NCBI RefSeq assembly: GCF_012910715.1
Contig: NZ_JABBHF010000001.1
Coordinates: 131,170-195,169 of the forward strand
DNA: 64,000 nt
From: Flavivirga algicola
GTDB taxonomy: Bacteria > Bacteroidota > Bacteroidia > Flavobacteriales > Flavobacteriaceae
Direction: 5' to 3'
A program made the translations under genes and the position numbers. Position 1 is the first letter of the stretch. The number at the start of each line of letters is the position of its first letter. Below the pieces are notes generated by a model. The model did no database searches and was not told where the DNA came from. It saw only the letters and a program-made list of their open reading frames with translations. Of the stretch, positions 34,364-43,176 are shown one piece after another.

Positions 34364-34716
34364 ATGTGTTAAATCAACCGAACAAAAACTAAATTACTTT
34401 ATTAGGCGTAAATAATTTTAAATTATTTATGCTTTCAATTTGTTTAAACAAAAAATATTTATGGTGAATTTACTACCTAAAAGGCAAATTACAAAAGAAT
34501 TTCTGGAAGTGTTAATAAATACCTCAAAAGAACAATAATTACCTTATCAAAGTCAGATTTTACCCTTTAATTAGAACTTAAAACACCCCCTTTTTTTGTG
34601 TCGTTAAATTACAACTATAAAATATATTTAAGCTATAATAATCTGAAACTAGAACTGTCTTAAATAATGAGCAACATTTTATTATATTCTAAAGAAGAAA
34701 ATATAAATATATGCTC

Positions 34717-36360
34717 TTATAACGAACTGATATAGTCTTCTAAATTTATATTTCTGGGTAATTCCATTTTTTTTCTAATTCTATGTCTGGAAGTATGGAC
34801 AGATTCAACTGAAATACCAAGTAACCTTGCCATTTCTTTACTAGAAAAATTTAATTTTATTAAAGCACAAACTTTCTGGTCTCCTTGACTTAAATTAGGA
34901 TATTTTTCAAAGATTTTATCATAAAACCCCTTGTTTACTTCTATAAACCTAAGCCTAAATTCATCCCAGTTTTTATTATTGTTAACAGAGACAGAGCGAA
35001 GAAGTTTGTTTAATTCAGGAATTTTTAATTTATCTGCCCCAACTCGAATTTTTGATTTTAAATCCTTTAAAAACTCATCTTTTTCAATCAACTGTAAAGC
35101 AGATGCAGCGAGTTCTTTGTTCTTTAGTTCCAATAGTTCTCTCGCTTTCTGAATTTCAATTTCTTTTGTTTTATTAATCAATTCCTTTTCAGTTTTATGC
35201 TTAGCTCTTAGGTGTTTAAAAAACAGGAAACCTAATAAAAGAAGGAAAACAATAGAGCCCAAAAGAATAACCCTTTGAAGTTTATTGATCTTATCTTCTT
35301 GCTCAAGTTGCTTCAAATATTGCTCTTGCAAACGTTTTTCTTGCTCTTCTTTTACAATTCTATACTCATCTTTAATCTCCAATAGTGGTTGGTTACCCAA
35401 ACTTCTACTATCAAAAAACTTAGCATCTAGATCTTTAGCGATCTTCAAGTTAGCATAAGCTTTTTGAAAATTGTTTTCCTTTAAATATAACTCCGTTAAT
35501 CTTTCATAAATTAAAGGTGTAAAGTCAATATGGCTCTTAAATTCTTTTGATATTGTTAAGGCTTTTTCATAATATGCTTCACTTTTAGATAAATCCGATA
35601 ATTCCAAGTAGATATCTCCCCAGCTTTTATAAAAATGAACCAAATAAGAAGGCTGATTTTCTTTAAACCATGGATAAATTTCCTCCATGGTTTTTAAGGC
35701 TTCTTTTCCCTTGCCTTCTTTATACAACAAATTTGACTTTTCAAATTCCAAATAAGGTCTTGGAATTACGATCTTAGACTCACCGTAATACAAAAAACAT
35801 GTATCTAAGTATTTTTGGGCAAGCTTAGGAATGTTTAGTTCTCTGTAAGTTGAAGCAATTGAATAATAATAAGGCACCAAGTCGGCTTTAGTGATACTAC
35901 CTCCTTTTTCAATTTCCTTTTGAATTTGAAGGGCTTTAATTAGGTACTCAATGGATTTATGCTCTCTCTTATAATAACTATAAATTCTTCCTAATCTATG
36001 GTAGATAACAGACAATAGTCCGACGTCATTTAATTGGTCTCCCAATAATAACGCTTTCCATAACAAATCATACGATTTAGGATATTCAGCATTCGTTTCA
36101 AAAACATAAGCCTTTTTAAGAATGGCTCTTATAGTACTTGCCGTATCGTTGGCTTTAGTATAATTATCAATACTAGTTTGAAACAAATCAATGGCAGTTC
36201 TAGGCTCTTGATGTTTTATTTTATCAGCTTTTTCAAAAGCTTGATCTGCTATTATTTTAAATGAGTCTTTACTCTTTTCTTGTGAGAAACAAAAATTAGA
36301 GCACAAAATGATCAATAAAAACCACAAATGAAAATTTCTTTTGGTTAAAAAATTAAACAT
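34717..36360 (-). CDS. TPR-containing LuxR-type transcription regulator
   Basis: The frame is open to 36432; I choose the ATG at 36360, which gives a clean signal peptide (MFNFLTKRNFHLWFLLIILC, cut after FCFSQ) and 547 residues. TPR-like helical repeats fill about 60-350 of the long frame in the periplasm, then one membrane helix (VILLGSIVFLLLLGF), a coiled coil, and a cytoplasmic LuxR-like helix-turn-helix at the end (LSQGDQKVCALIKLNFSSK, LGISVESVHTSRHRIRKKM). Such one-protein sensors are common beside Bacteroidota sugar loci. It is in the middle of the agar locus and is the best candidate to bind the 19-bp motif. Confidence 0.85.
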   Translation of the reverse strand: MFNFLTKRNFHLWFLLIILCSNFCFSQEKSKDSFKIIADQAFEKADKIKHQEPRTAIDLFQTSIDNYTKANDTASTIRAILKKAYVFETNAEYPKSYDLLWKALLLGDQLNDVGLLSVIYHRLGRIYSYYKREHKSIEYLIKALQIQKEIEKGGSITKADLVPYYYSIASTYRELNIPKLAQKYLDTCFLYYGESKIVIPRPYLEFEKSNLLYKEGKGKEALKTMEEIYPWFKENQPSYLVHFYKSWGDIYLELSDLSKSEAYYEKALTISKEFKSHIDFTPLIYERLTELYLKENNFQKAYANLKIAKDLDAKFFDSRSLGNQPLLEIKDEYRIVKEEQEKRLQEQYLKQLEQEDKINKLQRVILLGSIVFLLLLGFLFFKHLRAKHKTEKELINKTKEIEIQKARELLELKNKELAASALQLIEKDEFLKDLKSKIRVGADKLKIPELNKLLRSVSVNNNKNWDEFRLRFIEVNKGFYDKIFEKYPNLSQGDQKVCALIKLNFSSKEMARLLGISVESVHTSRHRIRKKMELPRNINLEDYISSL

Positions 36361-37109
36361 ATATAAGTGATTTTTATAGGTAAAATTCATTGATTTGTAT
36401 GGTTGAAACGTGAAATGTAAAAATAAAAACATTATTTATATATAGATATAAAATCACGTATTTTTATTTTTAAATGCATTATTAAAGTTCTTAGTTAATC
36501 TGTCGATAACACCTCAATTTACTAACAACCAACATCTTCCAATAGATCAAATTTATTCCAACATACAATTACCGTAATAATTTGAAAGAAAAAAGCCATA
36601 GACATTACATGAATAAAATAAAAATTTGGCTTTAATATTCTTCATATTCCCTTAAAATCAAAAAGAAATGAATTACTTACGATTAAATGAAGTAATTTTC
36701 AAACATAAACGACATTGAAATTTAACCGTTCTATAAATTAAAATACAACAAATGTTATAGTGGTTCTTAAATCAATTATAAATCAGGTGATGGTCAGCTG
36801 TAATAATCTGCATGTATAGTTTTAATCAAGTAAAAAAACAATTTTTTAACATATTTAATTTGTTACTTTATTATCAAAGTTATTTTTTCAAAAAAAGCCT
36901 ATTAAAATTAATTATTATATTCTAATTTTCACATTTTTTCTTGTTTAAAAATATCAATTGATAAAGGGGGTCGATTAATTTTAGATATAATCACGGGAAT
37001 AAAAACAAAACCCAGAATTTAGATTCAAAAAAACATTAATTAATGGCTAAACAAAAGAAATATTGTAGATAAAACCGAGTTTAAAAACTAACCAAAATAA
37101 CGATCCATT
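36361..37109. other. Divergent regulatory region between regulator and crotonase genes
   Basis: About 750 bp, very AT-rich, no supportable gene. It holds regulon motif E (36813-36831), pointing at the crotonase gene, and weak AAAGCCA/TGGCTTT arms near 36588-36635. Confidence 0.6.
36813..36831 (+). promoter_or_regulatory. Agar regulon motif, site E
   Basis: Plus strand reads TGTATAGTTTTAATCAAGT, 278 bp before the crotonase start. It matches site C (GH86) in 17 of 19 positions. Confidence 0.65.
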
Positions 37110-37883
37110 ATGTCACAAATAATTCGCCTAGAAATAAAGAAAAGAATAGGTTACATCATTATCAACAAACCCAAAGCAAATGGATATGATATTCATTTTA
37201 TGAAGTTACTGGCAGAAAAAATAGAAGTCGCAGCGCTTAATGATGAAGTAAAAATTATTGCTTTAAAAAGTGCTTTACCAAGATTCTTCTGTGCTGGTGC
37301 AGATATAAAAGTATTTCAAAAAAATACAGTTGTTGAAAATAAAGAAATGGTAAACTATGCTAATTTAGTTGCAAAAAAACTTCACGAAATTCCTAAAATA
37401 ACCGTAGCCTTAATAAATGGACATGCTTTAGGAGGGGGACTTGAATTGGCTTTAGCCTGTGATATTCGTTTAGCCAGTGATGCAGACTACCAAATTGGCA
37501 TGTCTGAAATAAATCTAGGGCTAATGCCAGGTAACGGGGGCACACAACGACTCATTCGGCTTATAAATTTAAGTAGGGCATTAGAATTCTTATTAAAGGG
37601 GAACTCCATTACACCTGATCAAGCTTTTGATATAGGCTTAGTCAACCAATTCTATCCAGAATCGGAATTTGAAGCACTTAGTACAGCTTATTTAGAAAAT
37701 TTAGCTTCAGGGTCGGGATCTGCCATGAAAGCAATAAAACAAGCCGTAAATCAGGGAATTGAATTATCTTTGGAGGAAGGTTTGCTATTAGAAACCAAAT
37801 TAGCAGATTCTTTGTACGATACAGAAGATGCTAAAGAAGGGTTGAAAGCCTTTATTGAAAGAAGAAGTCCAAATTTTAAATAA
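37110..37883 (+). CDS. Enoyl-CoA hydratase/isomerase family protein (crotonase)
   Basis: 257 residues. Oxyanion-hole motifs [11 protein letters not shown] and [16 protein letters not shown], and the catalytic Glu region [17 protein letters not shown] are intact, so it should be active on an acyl-CoA. The family normally acts in fatty- or amino-acid degradation; no other acyl-CoA gene is nearby. It is followed 8 bp later by an aldehyde dehydrogenase gene and carries regulon motif E upstream, so it is tied to agar use, though its substrate there is unknown. Confidence 0.9.
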   Translation: MSQIIRLEIKKRIGYIIINKPKANGYDIHFMKLLAEKIEVAALNDEVKIIALKSALPRFFCAGADIKVFQKNTVVENKEMVNYANLVAKKLHEIPKITVALINGHALGGGLELALACDIRLASDADYQIGMSEINLGLMPGNGGTQRLIRLINLSRALEFLLKGNSITPDQAFDIGLVNQFYPESEFEALSTAYLENLASGSGSAMKAIKQAVNQGIELSLEEGLLLETKLADSLYDTEDAKEGLKAFIERRSPNFK

Positions 37884-37891
37884 AACATAAC

Positions 37892-39337
37892 ATGAAGCCA
37901 AAAATATATAATTGCTACATTAATGGTGAGTGGATTAATAAATCATCAGGCGAAAAAATAGAAGTAGAAAACCCAGCTAATGGAGACATCTTTGCTGAAG
38001 TTTACTGCAGTAGTTTAGATGAAGTACAATACGCATTAGAATCGGCAGAAAAAGCACAATTTGCATGGCAAATGTTACCAGTTCAGCAACGGGCAAACTA
38101 TTTATACGCTATTTGCGAGAAGCTAAAAGAACGTAAAGAGCATTTTGCCAAATTATTGGTTATGGAACAAGGTAAAACTTTGGTGGAAGCTCGGTATGAA
38201 GTAGATGACACCATAAGATACCTCTCATATTCAGCTGAAGCTGGTCGACGTATTCAGAGCGCCATTTTCCCTTCCGATTTACCCAACGAGCAATTATCTA
38301 TTCACAAAGTGCCTTACGGGGTAACGGTTGGCTTAATGGCTTTTAATTATCCGTTGGCTTTAATTGGTCGTAAAATAGGCCCTGCTTTGATTACTGGAAA
38401 TACCATGGTCATTAAACCTTCAGAATTAACACCCGTTACTGCTTCTGAATTTTGTAAGATTATTGAAGAAGTTGGACTACCAAAAGGCGTTATAAGCATG
38501 GTTGTTGGTTATGGGCATGATGTTGGAGCCCATTTAGTATCTAACCCGCTTACAAGGCTGGTTTCCATGACAGGAAGTACACGGGCAGGACAGGCAATCT
38601 ATAAAGGGGCTGCAGACAATGTTGCTGGTTTGGTATTAGAATTAGGGGGCAAAGCTCCTTTCATCGTTCTCGATGATGCCGAAATTGACAAAGCTGTAGA
38701 AGCAGCAGCAATTTCGCGTTATGCCAACTGTGGCCAAGTATGTATTTGCAACGAAATGGTATTTGTAGACGATAAGATAGCTGATGAGTTTACTGAAAAA
38801 CTAATTAAAAGGGTAGAGAAAATTAGAGTTGGAGACCCTATGACGGATGTAGACATGGGGCCTAATTTAAGTTCTAAAGGCTTAGAACGTATCGATAGTA
38901 TTGTAAAAGAAAATGTTGCACAGGGAGCGGAATTGGTTATGGGTGGAAAACGACCAGATGGCGCTTCATTTGAAAAAGGTAATTGGTACGAACCTACTAT
39001 ACTCACCAATGTAAAGCCCAATCAGGCAGCAATACAAGAAGAGATGTTTGGTCCAGTTTTACCAATCGTTAAAATTAAAGGTTATGAGGAAGCAAAAGAT
39101 TTATTAAATAAAAGAGACGATAGTTTATCAGCTTATTTATATACCCAAAATCATAGATTAATTATGCGTTCTATACAAGAGTTTCAAATTGGTACCATTT
39201 TTATCAACAAACAAATCGTTGGTTATATTCAGGGTTACCATTCAGGTCACAAACGAAGTGGTATTGCTGGTGAGGATGGTATTTATGGCATCGAGCATTA
39301 CTTACAGAAACGAACTATCTACATGAACTATGAATAA
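37892..39337 (+). CDS. Aldehyde dehydrogenase, AldA-like (second copy in locus)
   Basis: 481 residues. [20 protein letters not shown], catalytic Glu in [13 protein letters not shown] and catalytic Cys in [13 protein letters not shown]. It is a paralogue of the enzyme at 30856-32310 but clearly diverged. It may be the actual anhydrogalactose dehydrogenase, or oxidise another aldehyde such as lactaldehyde. It forms a pair with the crotonase gene. Confidence 0.88.
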   Translation: MKPKIYNCYINGEWINKSSGEKIEVENPANGDIFAEVYCSSLDEVQYALESAEKAQFAWQMLPVQQRANYLYAICEKLKERKEHFAKLLVMEQGKTLVEARYEVDDTIRYLSYSAEAGRRIQSAIFPSDLPNEQLSIHKVPYGVTVGLMAFNYPLALIGRKIGPALITGNTMVIKPSELTPVTASEFCKIIEEVGLPKGVISMVVGYGHDVGAHLVSNPLTRLVSMTGSTRAGQAIYKGAADNVAGLVLELGGKAPFIVLDDAEIDKAVEAAAISRYANCGQVCICNEMVFVDDKIADEFTEKLIKRVEKIRVGDPMTDVDMGPNLSSKGLERIDSIVKENVAQGAELVMGGKRPDGASFEKGNWYEPTILTNVKPNQAAIQEEMFGPVLPIVKIKGYEEAKDLLNKRDDSLSAYLYTQNHRLIMRSIQEFQIGTIFINKQIVGYIQGYHSGHKRSGIAGEDGIYGIEHYLQKRTIYMNYE

Positions 39338-39403
39338 ATATATAACGAGATAATTTAAAACCAGTAAATATTTCGGCATTTTAATTATGTATTTGTCCAT
39401 ATA

Positions 39404-39419
39404 CACTTAGCTCTAAGTG
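39404..39419. promoter_or_regulatory. Small palindrome between ALDH and GH16 genes
   Basis: CACTTAG, CT, CTAAGTG: perfect 7-bp arms with a 2-base centre; TTTGTC and GACAAA lie further out. It could be an operator or a weak terminator of the ALDH gene. Confidence 0.3.
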
Positions 39420-39526
39420 ACAAATACTCTGATAACTATAGAAACCACTTACAAGTAGGCCTTTTCTTCTTTTATAGAGCAAGCGGTTAACCATATGTGC
39501 TTTAAAATAAAATGATCATCATGATA

Positions 39527-39545
39527 TGTTAAGTTATTGTCTAGT
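39527..39545 (+). promoter_or_regulatory. Agar regulon motif, site D
   Basis: Plus strand reads TGTTAAGTTATTGTCTAGT, 62 bp before the GH16 lipoprotein start. Confidence 0.7.
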
Positions 39546-39607
39546 TTATTACTCATGAGTACTTTACATTTTTGACTAATTTTATTCCATAAAAAAACAA
39601 TATAGCT

Positions 39608-40606
39608 ATGAAAATACCCAATATTAGTATTGCATTACTTTTTTGCGCATTAATCTTTGTTAGTTGTTCAAGATCACCTAGCATTGTTCTGCCAGAAGAC
39701 ACAAATCAAAACCAACCTCCTGTAGAAGAAGAGGAAATGGAAGAAGAAGAAGAAGAAGAAGAAGAGGAAGAGGAAGAAACATGGATCACCATTCCCGTAC
39801 CAGCGACTCCAGAAAGCGGTAAAGAATGGGAATTTCAAAGTGATGTTTCAGATAATTTCGAGTACGATGCACCTGCAGGCGACAAAGGAGCTACATTTTT
39901 AACCAAATGGGATGACTGGTACCATAATACATGGACTGGCCCAGAACCAACAGTTTGGAGAAGAGACCATTCTCTAGTTGCCGATAATCAATTACAACTC
40001 ATTGCCAGTAGACCAACTGGTACTACAATTACCAATGCTGGCGTTATTAGTTCCAAAAAAAGGGTGGTATATCCTGTTTATATTGAGGCTCGTGTAAAAA
40101 TAATGAATTCAAAATTAGCTAATGGTTTTTGGTTGCTTAGCCCAGATGACACACAAGAAATTGATATTGTTGAAGCTTACGGCAGTGATATTTGGAAAAA
40201 TGCTTGGTTTGCTCCCGATCGTGTACATTTAAGTCACCATGTATTTATCAGGGATCCTTTTCAAGATTGGCAGCCAAGTGACGAAGGTAGTTTTTATACA
40301 GATGGTACTACTATTTGGAGAGAAAATTTCCACCGCTTTGGAGTGTACTGGAAAGATCCATGGAATTTAGAATATTATGTTGACGGAAAGCTTGTAAGAA
40401 CCAGGTCTGGTGTTTCTGAAATTGACCCGCTTGATTACACAGATGGTACTGGTTTAAGTAAAGAGATGGATATACTTGTTAGTGTAGAAGATCAGACTTG
40501 GAGAGCTAATGACGGACTATCACCCACTGATGAAGAACTTGAAAATTTAAGCGATAATACTTTTAAATTAGATTGGATAAGAGTATTTAAGCTCGTAGAC
40601 AAATAA
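39608..40606 (+). CDS. GH16 beta-agarase, lipoprotein
   Basis: 332 residues. Lipoprotein signal with lipobox FVSCSRS (Cys near residue 20). A glutamate-only linker of about 20 residues at 40-58 is followed by the GH16 domain: SDVSDNFEYDAP, WLLSPDDTQEIDIVEAYGS (catalytic Glu-x-Asp-x-x-Glu), VHLSHHVFIRDPFQDWQPS, FGVYWKDPWNLEYYVDGK and KLDWIRVFK. These strings are close to characterised beta-agarases of GH16. It would sit on the cell surface and make neoagarooligosaccharides. It stands alone, with motif D upstream and a strong terminator downstream. Confidence 0.92.
   Translation: MKIPNISIALLFCALIFVSCSRSPSIVLPEDTNQNQPPVEEEEMEEEEEEEEEEEEETWITIPVPATPESGKEWEFQSDVSDNFEYDAPAGDKGATFLTKWDDWYHNTWTGPEPTVWRRDHSLVADNQLQLIASRPTGTTITNAGVISSKKRVVYPVYIEARVKIMNSKLANGFWLLSPDDTQEIDIVEAYGSDIWKNAWFAPDRVHLSHHVFIRDPFQDWQPSDEGSFYTDGTTIWRENFHRFGVYWKDPWNLEYYVDGKLVRTRSGVSEIDPLDYTDGTGLSKEMDILVSVEDQTWRANDGLSPTDEELENLSDNTFKLDWIRVFKLVDK
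39724..39779 (+). repeat. GAA/GAG triplet repeat coding a poly-Glu linker
   Basis: About 18 triplets, nearly all GAA or GAG with one ATG. The repeat is in frame, so length changes would alter the linker between lipid anchor and catalytic domain without breaking the gene. Confidence 0.85.
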
Positions 40607-40624
40607 TTTAGACTAAACTCAATT

Positions 40625-40659
40625 AAAAAAATGCCCTTTCTTGGAAAGGGCATTTTTTT
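40625..40659. terminator. Bidirectional intrinsic terminator
   Basis: Arms AAAAAATGCCCTTTC and GAAAGGGCATTTTTTT around a 3-base loop TTG. It lies between the convergent GH16 and GH2 genes and can serve both strands. Confidence 0.9.
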
Positions 40660-40676
40660 AATTGAAAAACATTAGT

Positions 40677-43151
40677 CTAAAACCCTCTAGCCGTAGGCAT
40701 TTCCTTGTCAGCTTCATTTACACTTTCTTCTGCTCCTAACCCAGGGTAATATCTAAAATAATTAGCCCATCCATATTTTTGCTTTATATTAAAAGCTTCA
40801 AGACCAATCGTTCTCAATACAGCCTTGTCTTTTACCTTATCTGCAACCAATAGCATATAATCGTTGGTAGACAATACACTTCCCTCTACATCAACAAGCT
40901 CTACTTCTACATAAAACCGATCTCCTAATTCGCCTGGCACCTTGCATGATACATCAACATACTTAGCAGAACTATCTGCTGCTATTTCAGAGAAATCAAA
41001 ATGTTCCTCTTTAACAATTGATTTATTATTATTTAAAAATTTTATAGTTGCTTTACAATTACTATACAACTCGTAATAATCATTAACCACCCATAATTCG
41101 CCTTTAAATACTTCACCTGGTAACCAACGTCTATTATAGTGTTTCATAGTAATTAGAACAGGTTGATAAGCCTTTCTTACATGATCGAAAGACAATTTCT
41201 TTTCTTGATAATAATCGACAATTCCCCATTTCATATCTGGAGCAAATGTGATGTAATGACAAATACAGATCGCACTTGTTCTTGGTTTTCTAGTTCTGAA
41301 ATGCTCCAGGGCATATTGAAAAATAACACCTTGCGCTATTTGCGTAGCCTCTACAAACTTTTCGAGACTATCTCTAGATTGGTCACCAAGCACTTCAAAA
41401 TTAAGTGTTCGTAAAGCATCAAAATCTGTCCAGTGGTGCCCCCAACTAGGTCCAGGAGGCCAGATTTCGTTTTCAGGAATAAATTTCTTGATACTTTCCA
41501 CATTTGGACACGAAGAAATTGCCAGCTCTGGAATTACAGCATAATCTAAACTAGGAAAATAATCTTCCATCACAAATTCGCCTTCACCGTAAAACAGATC
41601 ATTGGCATGATAACTTTCATTAGGTTTGAACCCAAGATTTACCCCAACCTCATCACTTAATGGCGAGGACGGGATGTAATGCAATGAAGTATAAGGTTTT
41701 ATAGCTTTCCCTAATTCATTGACAAAATTCAAATTGTGTTGTGGGTCTGAAGCTGTCATAAACAACTCTTCCGAACCTTCCAAAAGTACAATACAAGGAT
41801 GATTACGCTGTTCTTTAACAGAGGCTACAGCTTCTCCAAAAACAGCCTGTTTAAATGCCTCATCTTTAGGTAAAGACAAACTCGCTAACGGCAATACGTC
41901 TTGCCAAACGGTAATTCCCGCTTCGTTACATAATTGATAAAAATATGGTATTTCTTCTGGATGCCATCCAAAAATTCTTAGGTTATTAAAATTAGCCTCT
42001 TTAGCAAGGCGGATCAATTCTTTATACTTACTTTTATGAGCACGTCCCATAAATATATCTGGTGGTCCTCCCCAAGTTCCAGAACGCATAAAATGACGTT
42101 TTCCATTTATTAAAACTGTCCAAGGGTTTTCTACTTGGTCTTTAGTAAACCCAGGGTTATGAACCATTTTAACTTCTCTAATTCCGAATGAAGTTGTAAC
42201 CGTATCGTGATGGTTTTCCCCTTCCAACACGGTTACTTTGGCCGTATATAGATTTTGGTCACCAAGATCCCAGGGCCACCAAAGTTTGGCATCATCTACA
42301 TCTAAATTTAATGTAAAATTATTTGTCCCATTAGCGACTGAAACCATAGCTGAAACCTCATATACTTTCGATTTAAAGTTTTCGCCTTCAACCTCAACCT
42401 TAAGCTGTACATCCTTAAATGAATCGTTATGGTTTTCTAATTCAACTTCAATATCAAGCTTTGCGGAGTTTTCAGAAAGCAACGTAGATTTCACATAGGT
42501 ATCTTCTATTGTTACTGTTCCCATAGCTTCCAAATACACTGGTTTCCAAATACCTGTAGGCGGTAAGCTTACCCAATAGTCGCCATGCCAAGCTGGTTTA
42601 CGACCTGCCACTTGACTGTAACGCCTTGGAGCTGGGTGCAAACGTATCATCAATACATTTGTTCCAAAACGTAAGTTCTCAAAACGAATGGTTTTTGATA
42701 CATCAAACTTAAATTTGGAAAACATGCCCTCATGCGTGCCTAAAAATTTACCATTTAACCACACATCACAAGCAAAATCCACACCATCAAACACAAGCTG
42801 AATCCGCTTATTGAACATTTCTTTCGGGACATCAAACTGACGTTTATACCACCACTCATTTTCGGGAACCCACTTTGCCTTTAGGCTATTTCTTCCAAAA
42901 TGTGGATCTTCTAATCGACCAGCTCGCCACAAATCTGTATAAACATCTCCAGGAACTTTGGCATAAATCCAATTAAAGGAATCTCCTGTAATGTCAAAAT
43001 TTAGCTCATGAAAGCCTATCTTTACACCTTCATCAGGCCTAATACCTTCCATTTGCCAATTGTTTCCACTTAAATCAAACACAATTTTTTCGTTAGAGAC
43101 AATCCCGTCTCTACTCATAAAATCTTTTTCTTCTTGACTAATATTCTTCAT
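40677..43151 (-). CDS. GH2 glycosidase, candidate agarolytic beta-galactosidase
   Basis: 824 residues without a signal peptide. Sugar-binding domain (about 50-215; VDFACDVWLNGKFLGTHEG), Ig-like domain (about 215-325), TIM barrel (about 330-620), C-terminal beta domains. Family landmarks: NNLRIFGWHPEEIPYFYQLCNEAGI, and a nucleophile region YAVIPELAISSCP. The acid/base region reads IVLLEGSEELF, so the usual Asn before the Glu is Ser. The domain plan is that of beta-mannosidase-like GH2 enzymes. From context it probably removes galactose from agar oligosaccharides in the cytoplasm. It follows the GH50 gene by 25 bp. Confidence 0.82.
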   Translation of the reverse strand: MKNISQEEKDFMSRDGIVSNEKIVFDLSGNNWQMEGIRPDEGVKIGFHELNFDITGDSFNWIYAKVPGDVYTDLWRAGRLEDPHFGRNSLKAKWVPENEWWYKRQFDVPKEMFNKRIQLVFDGVDFACDVWLNGKFLGTHEGMFSKFKFDVSKTIRFENLRFGTNVLMIRLHPAPRRYSQVAGRKPAWHGDYWVSLPPTGIWKPVYLEAMGTVTIEDTYVKSTLLSENSAKLDIEVELENHNDSFKDVQLKVEVEGENFKSKVYEVSAMVSVANGTNNFTLNLDVDDAKLWWPWDLGDQNLYTAKVTVLEGENHHDTVTTSFGIREVKMVHNPGFTKDQVENPWTVLINGKRHFMRSGTWGGPPDIFMGRAHKSKYKELIRLAKEANFNNLRIFGWHPEEIPYFYQLCNEAGITVWQDVLPLASLSLPKDEAFKQAVFGEAVASVKEQRNHPCIVLLEGSEELFMTASDPQHNLNFVNELGKAIKPYTSLHYIPSSPLSDEVGVNLGFKPNESYHANDLFYGEGEFVMEDYFPSLDYAVIPELAISSCPNVESIKKFIPENEIWPPGPSWGHHWTDFDALRTLNFEVLGDQSRDSLEKFVEATQIAQGVIFQYALEHFRTRKPRTSAICICHYITFAPDMKWGIVDYYQEKKLSFDHVRKAYQPVLITMKHYNRRWLPGEVFKGELWVVNDYYELYSNCKATIKFLNNNKSIVKEEHFDFSEIAADSSAKYVDVSCKVPGELGDRFYVEVELVDVEGSVLSTNDYMLLVADKVKDKAVLRTIGLEAFNIKQKYGWANYFRYYPGLGAEESVNEADKEMPTARGF

Positions 43152-43176
43152 ATATTTTTAATAATAACGTATGTTC

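Larger units (their letters stand above)
34188..34716. other. Regulatory intergenic region of the anhydrogalactose operon
   Basis: About 530 bp. It holds a perfect 15-bp-arm palindrome (34270-34302) and regulon motif A (34345-34363). A 25-codon frame at 34461-34538 has no support as a gene. Confidence 0.6.

Noticed and set aside
34461-34538. 25-codon plus-strand frame starting ATGGTGAATTTA
   Set aside because: Too short, no similarity recognised, no promoter or ribosome binding site that stands out.
36588-36640. AAAGCCA/TGGCTTT inverted repeat upstream of the TPR-LuxR gene
   Set aside because: Arms of only 7-8 bp with a loop over 30 bases; expected by chance in such AT-rich DNA.
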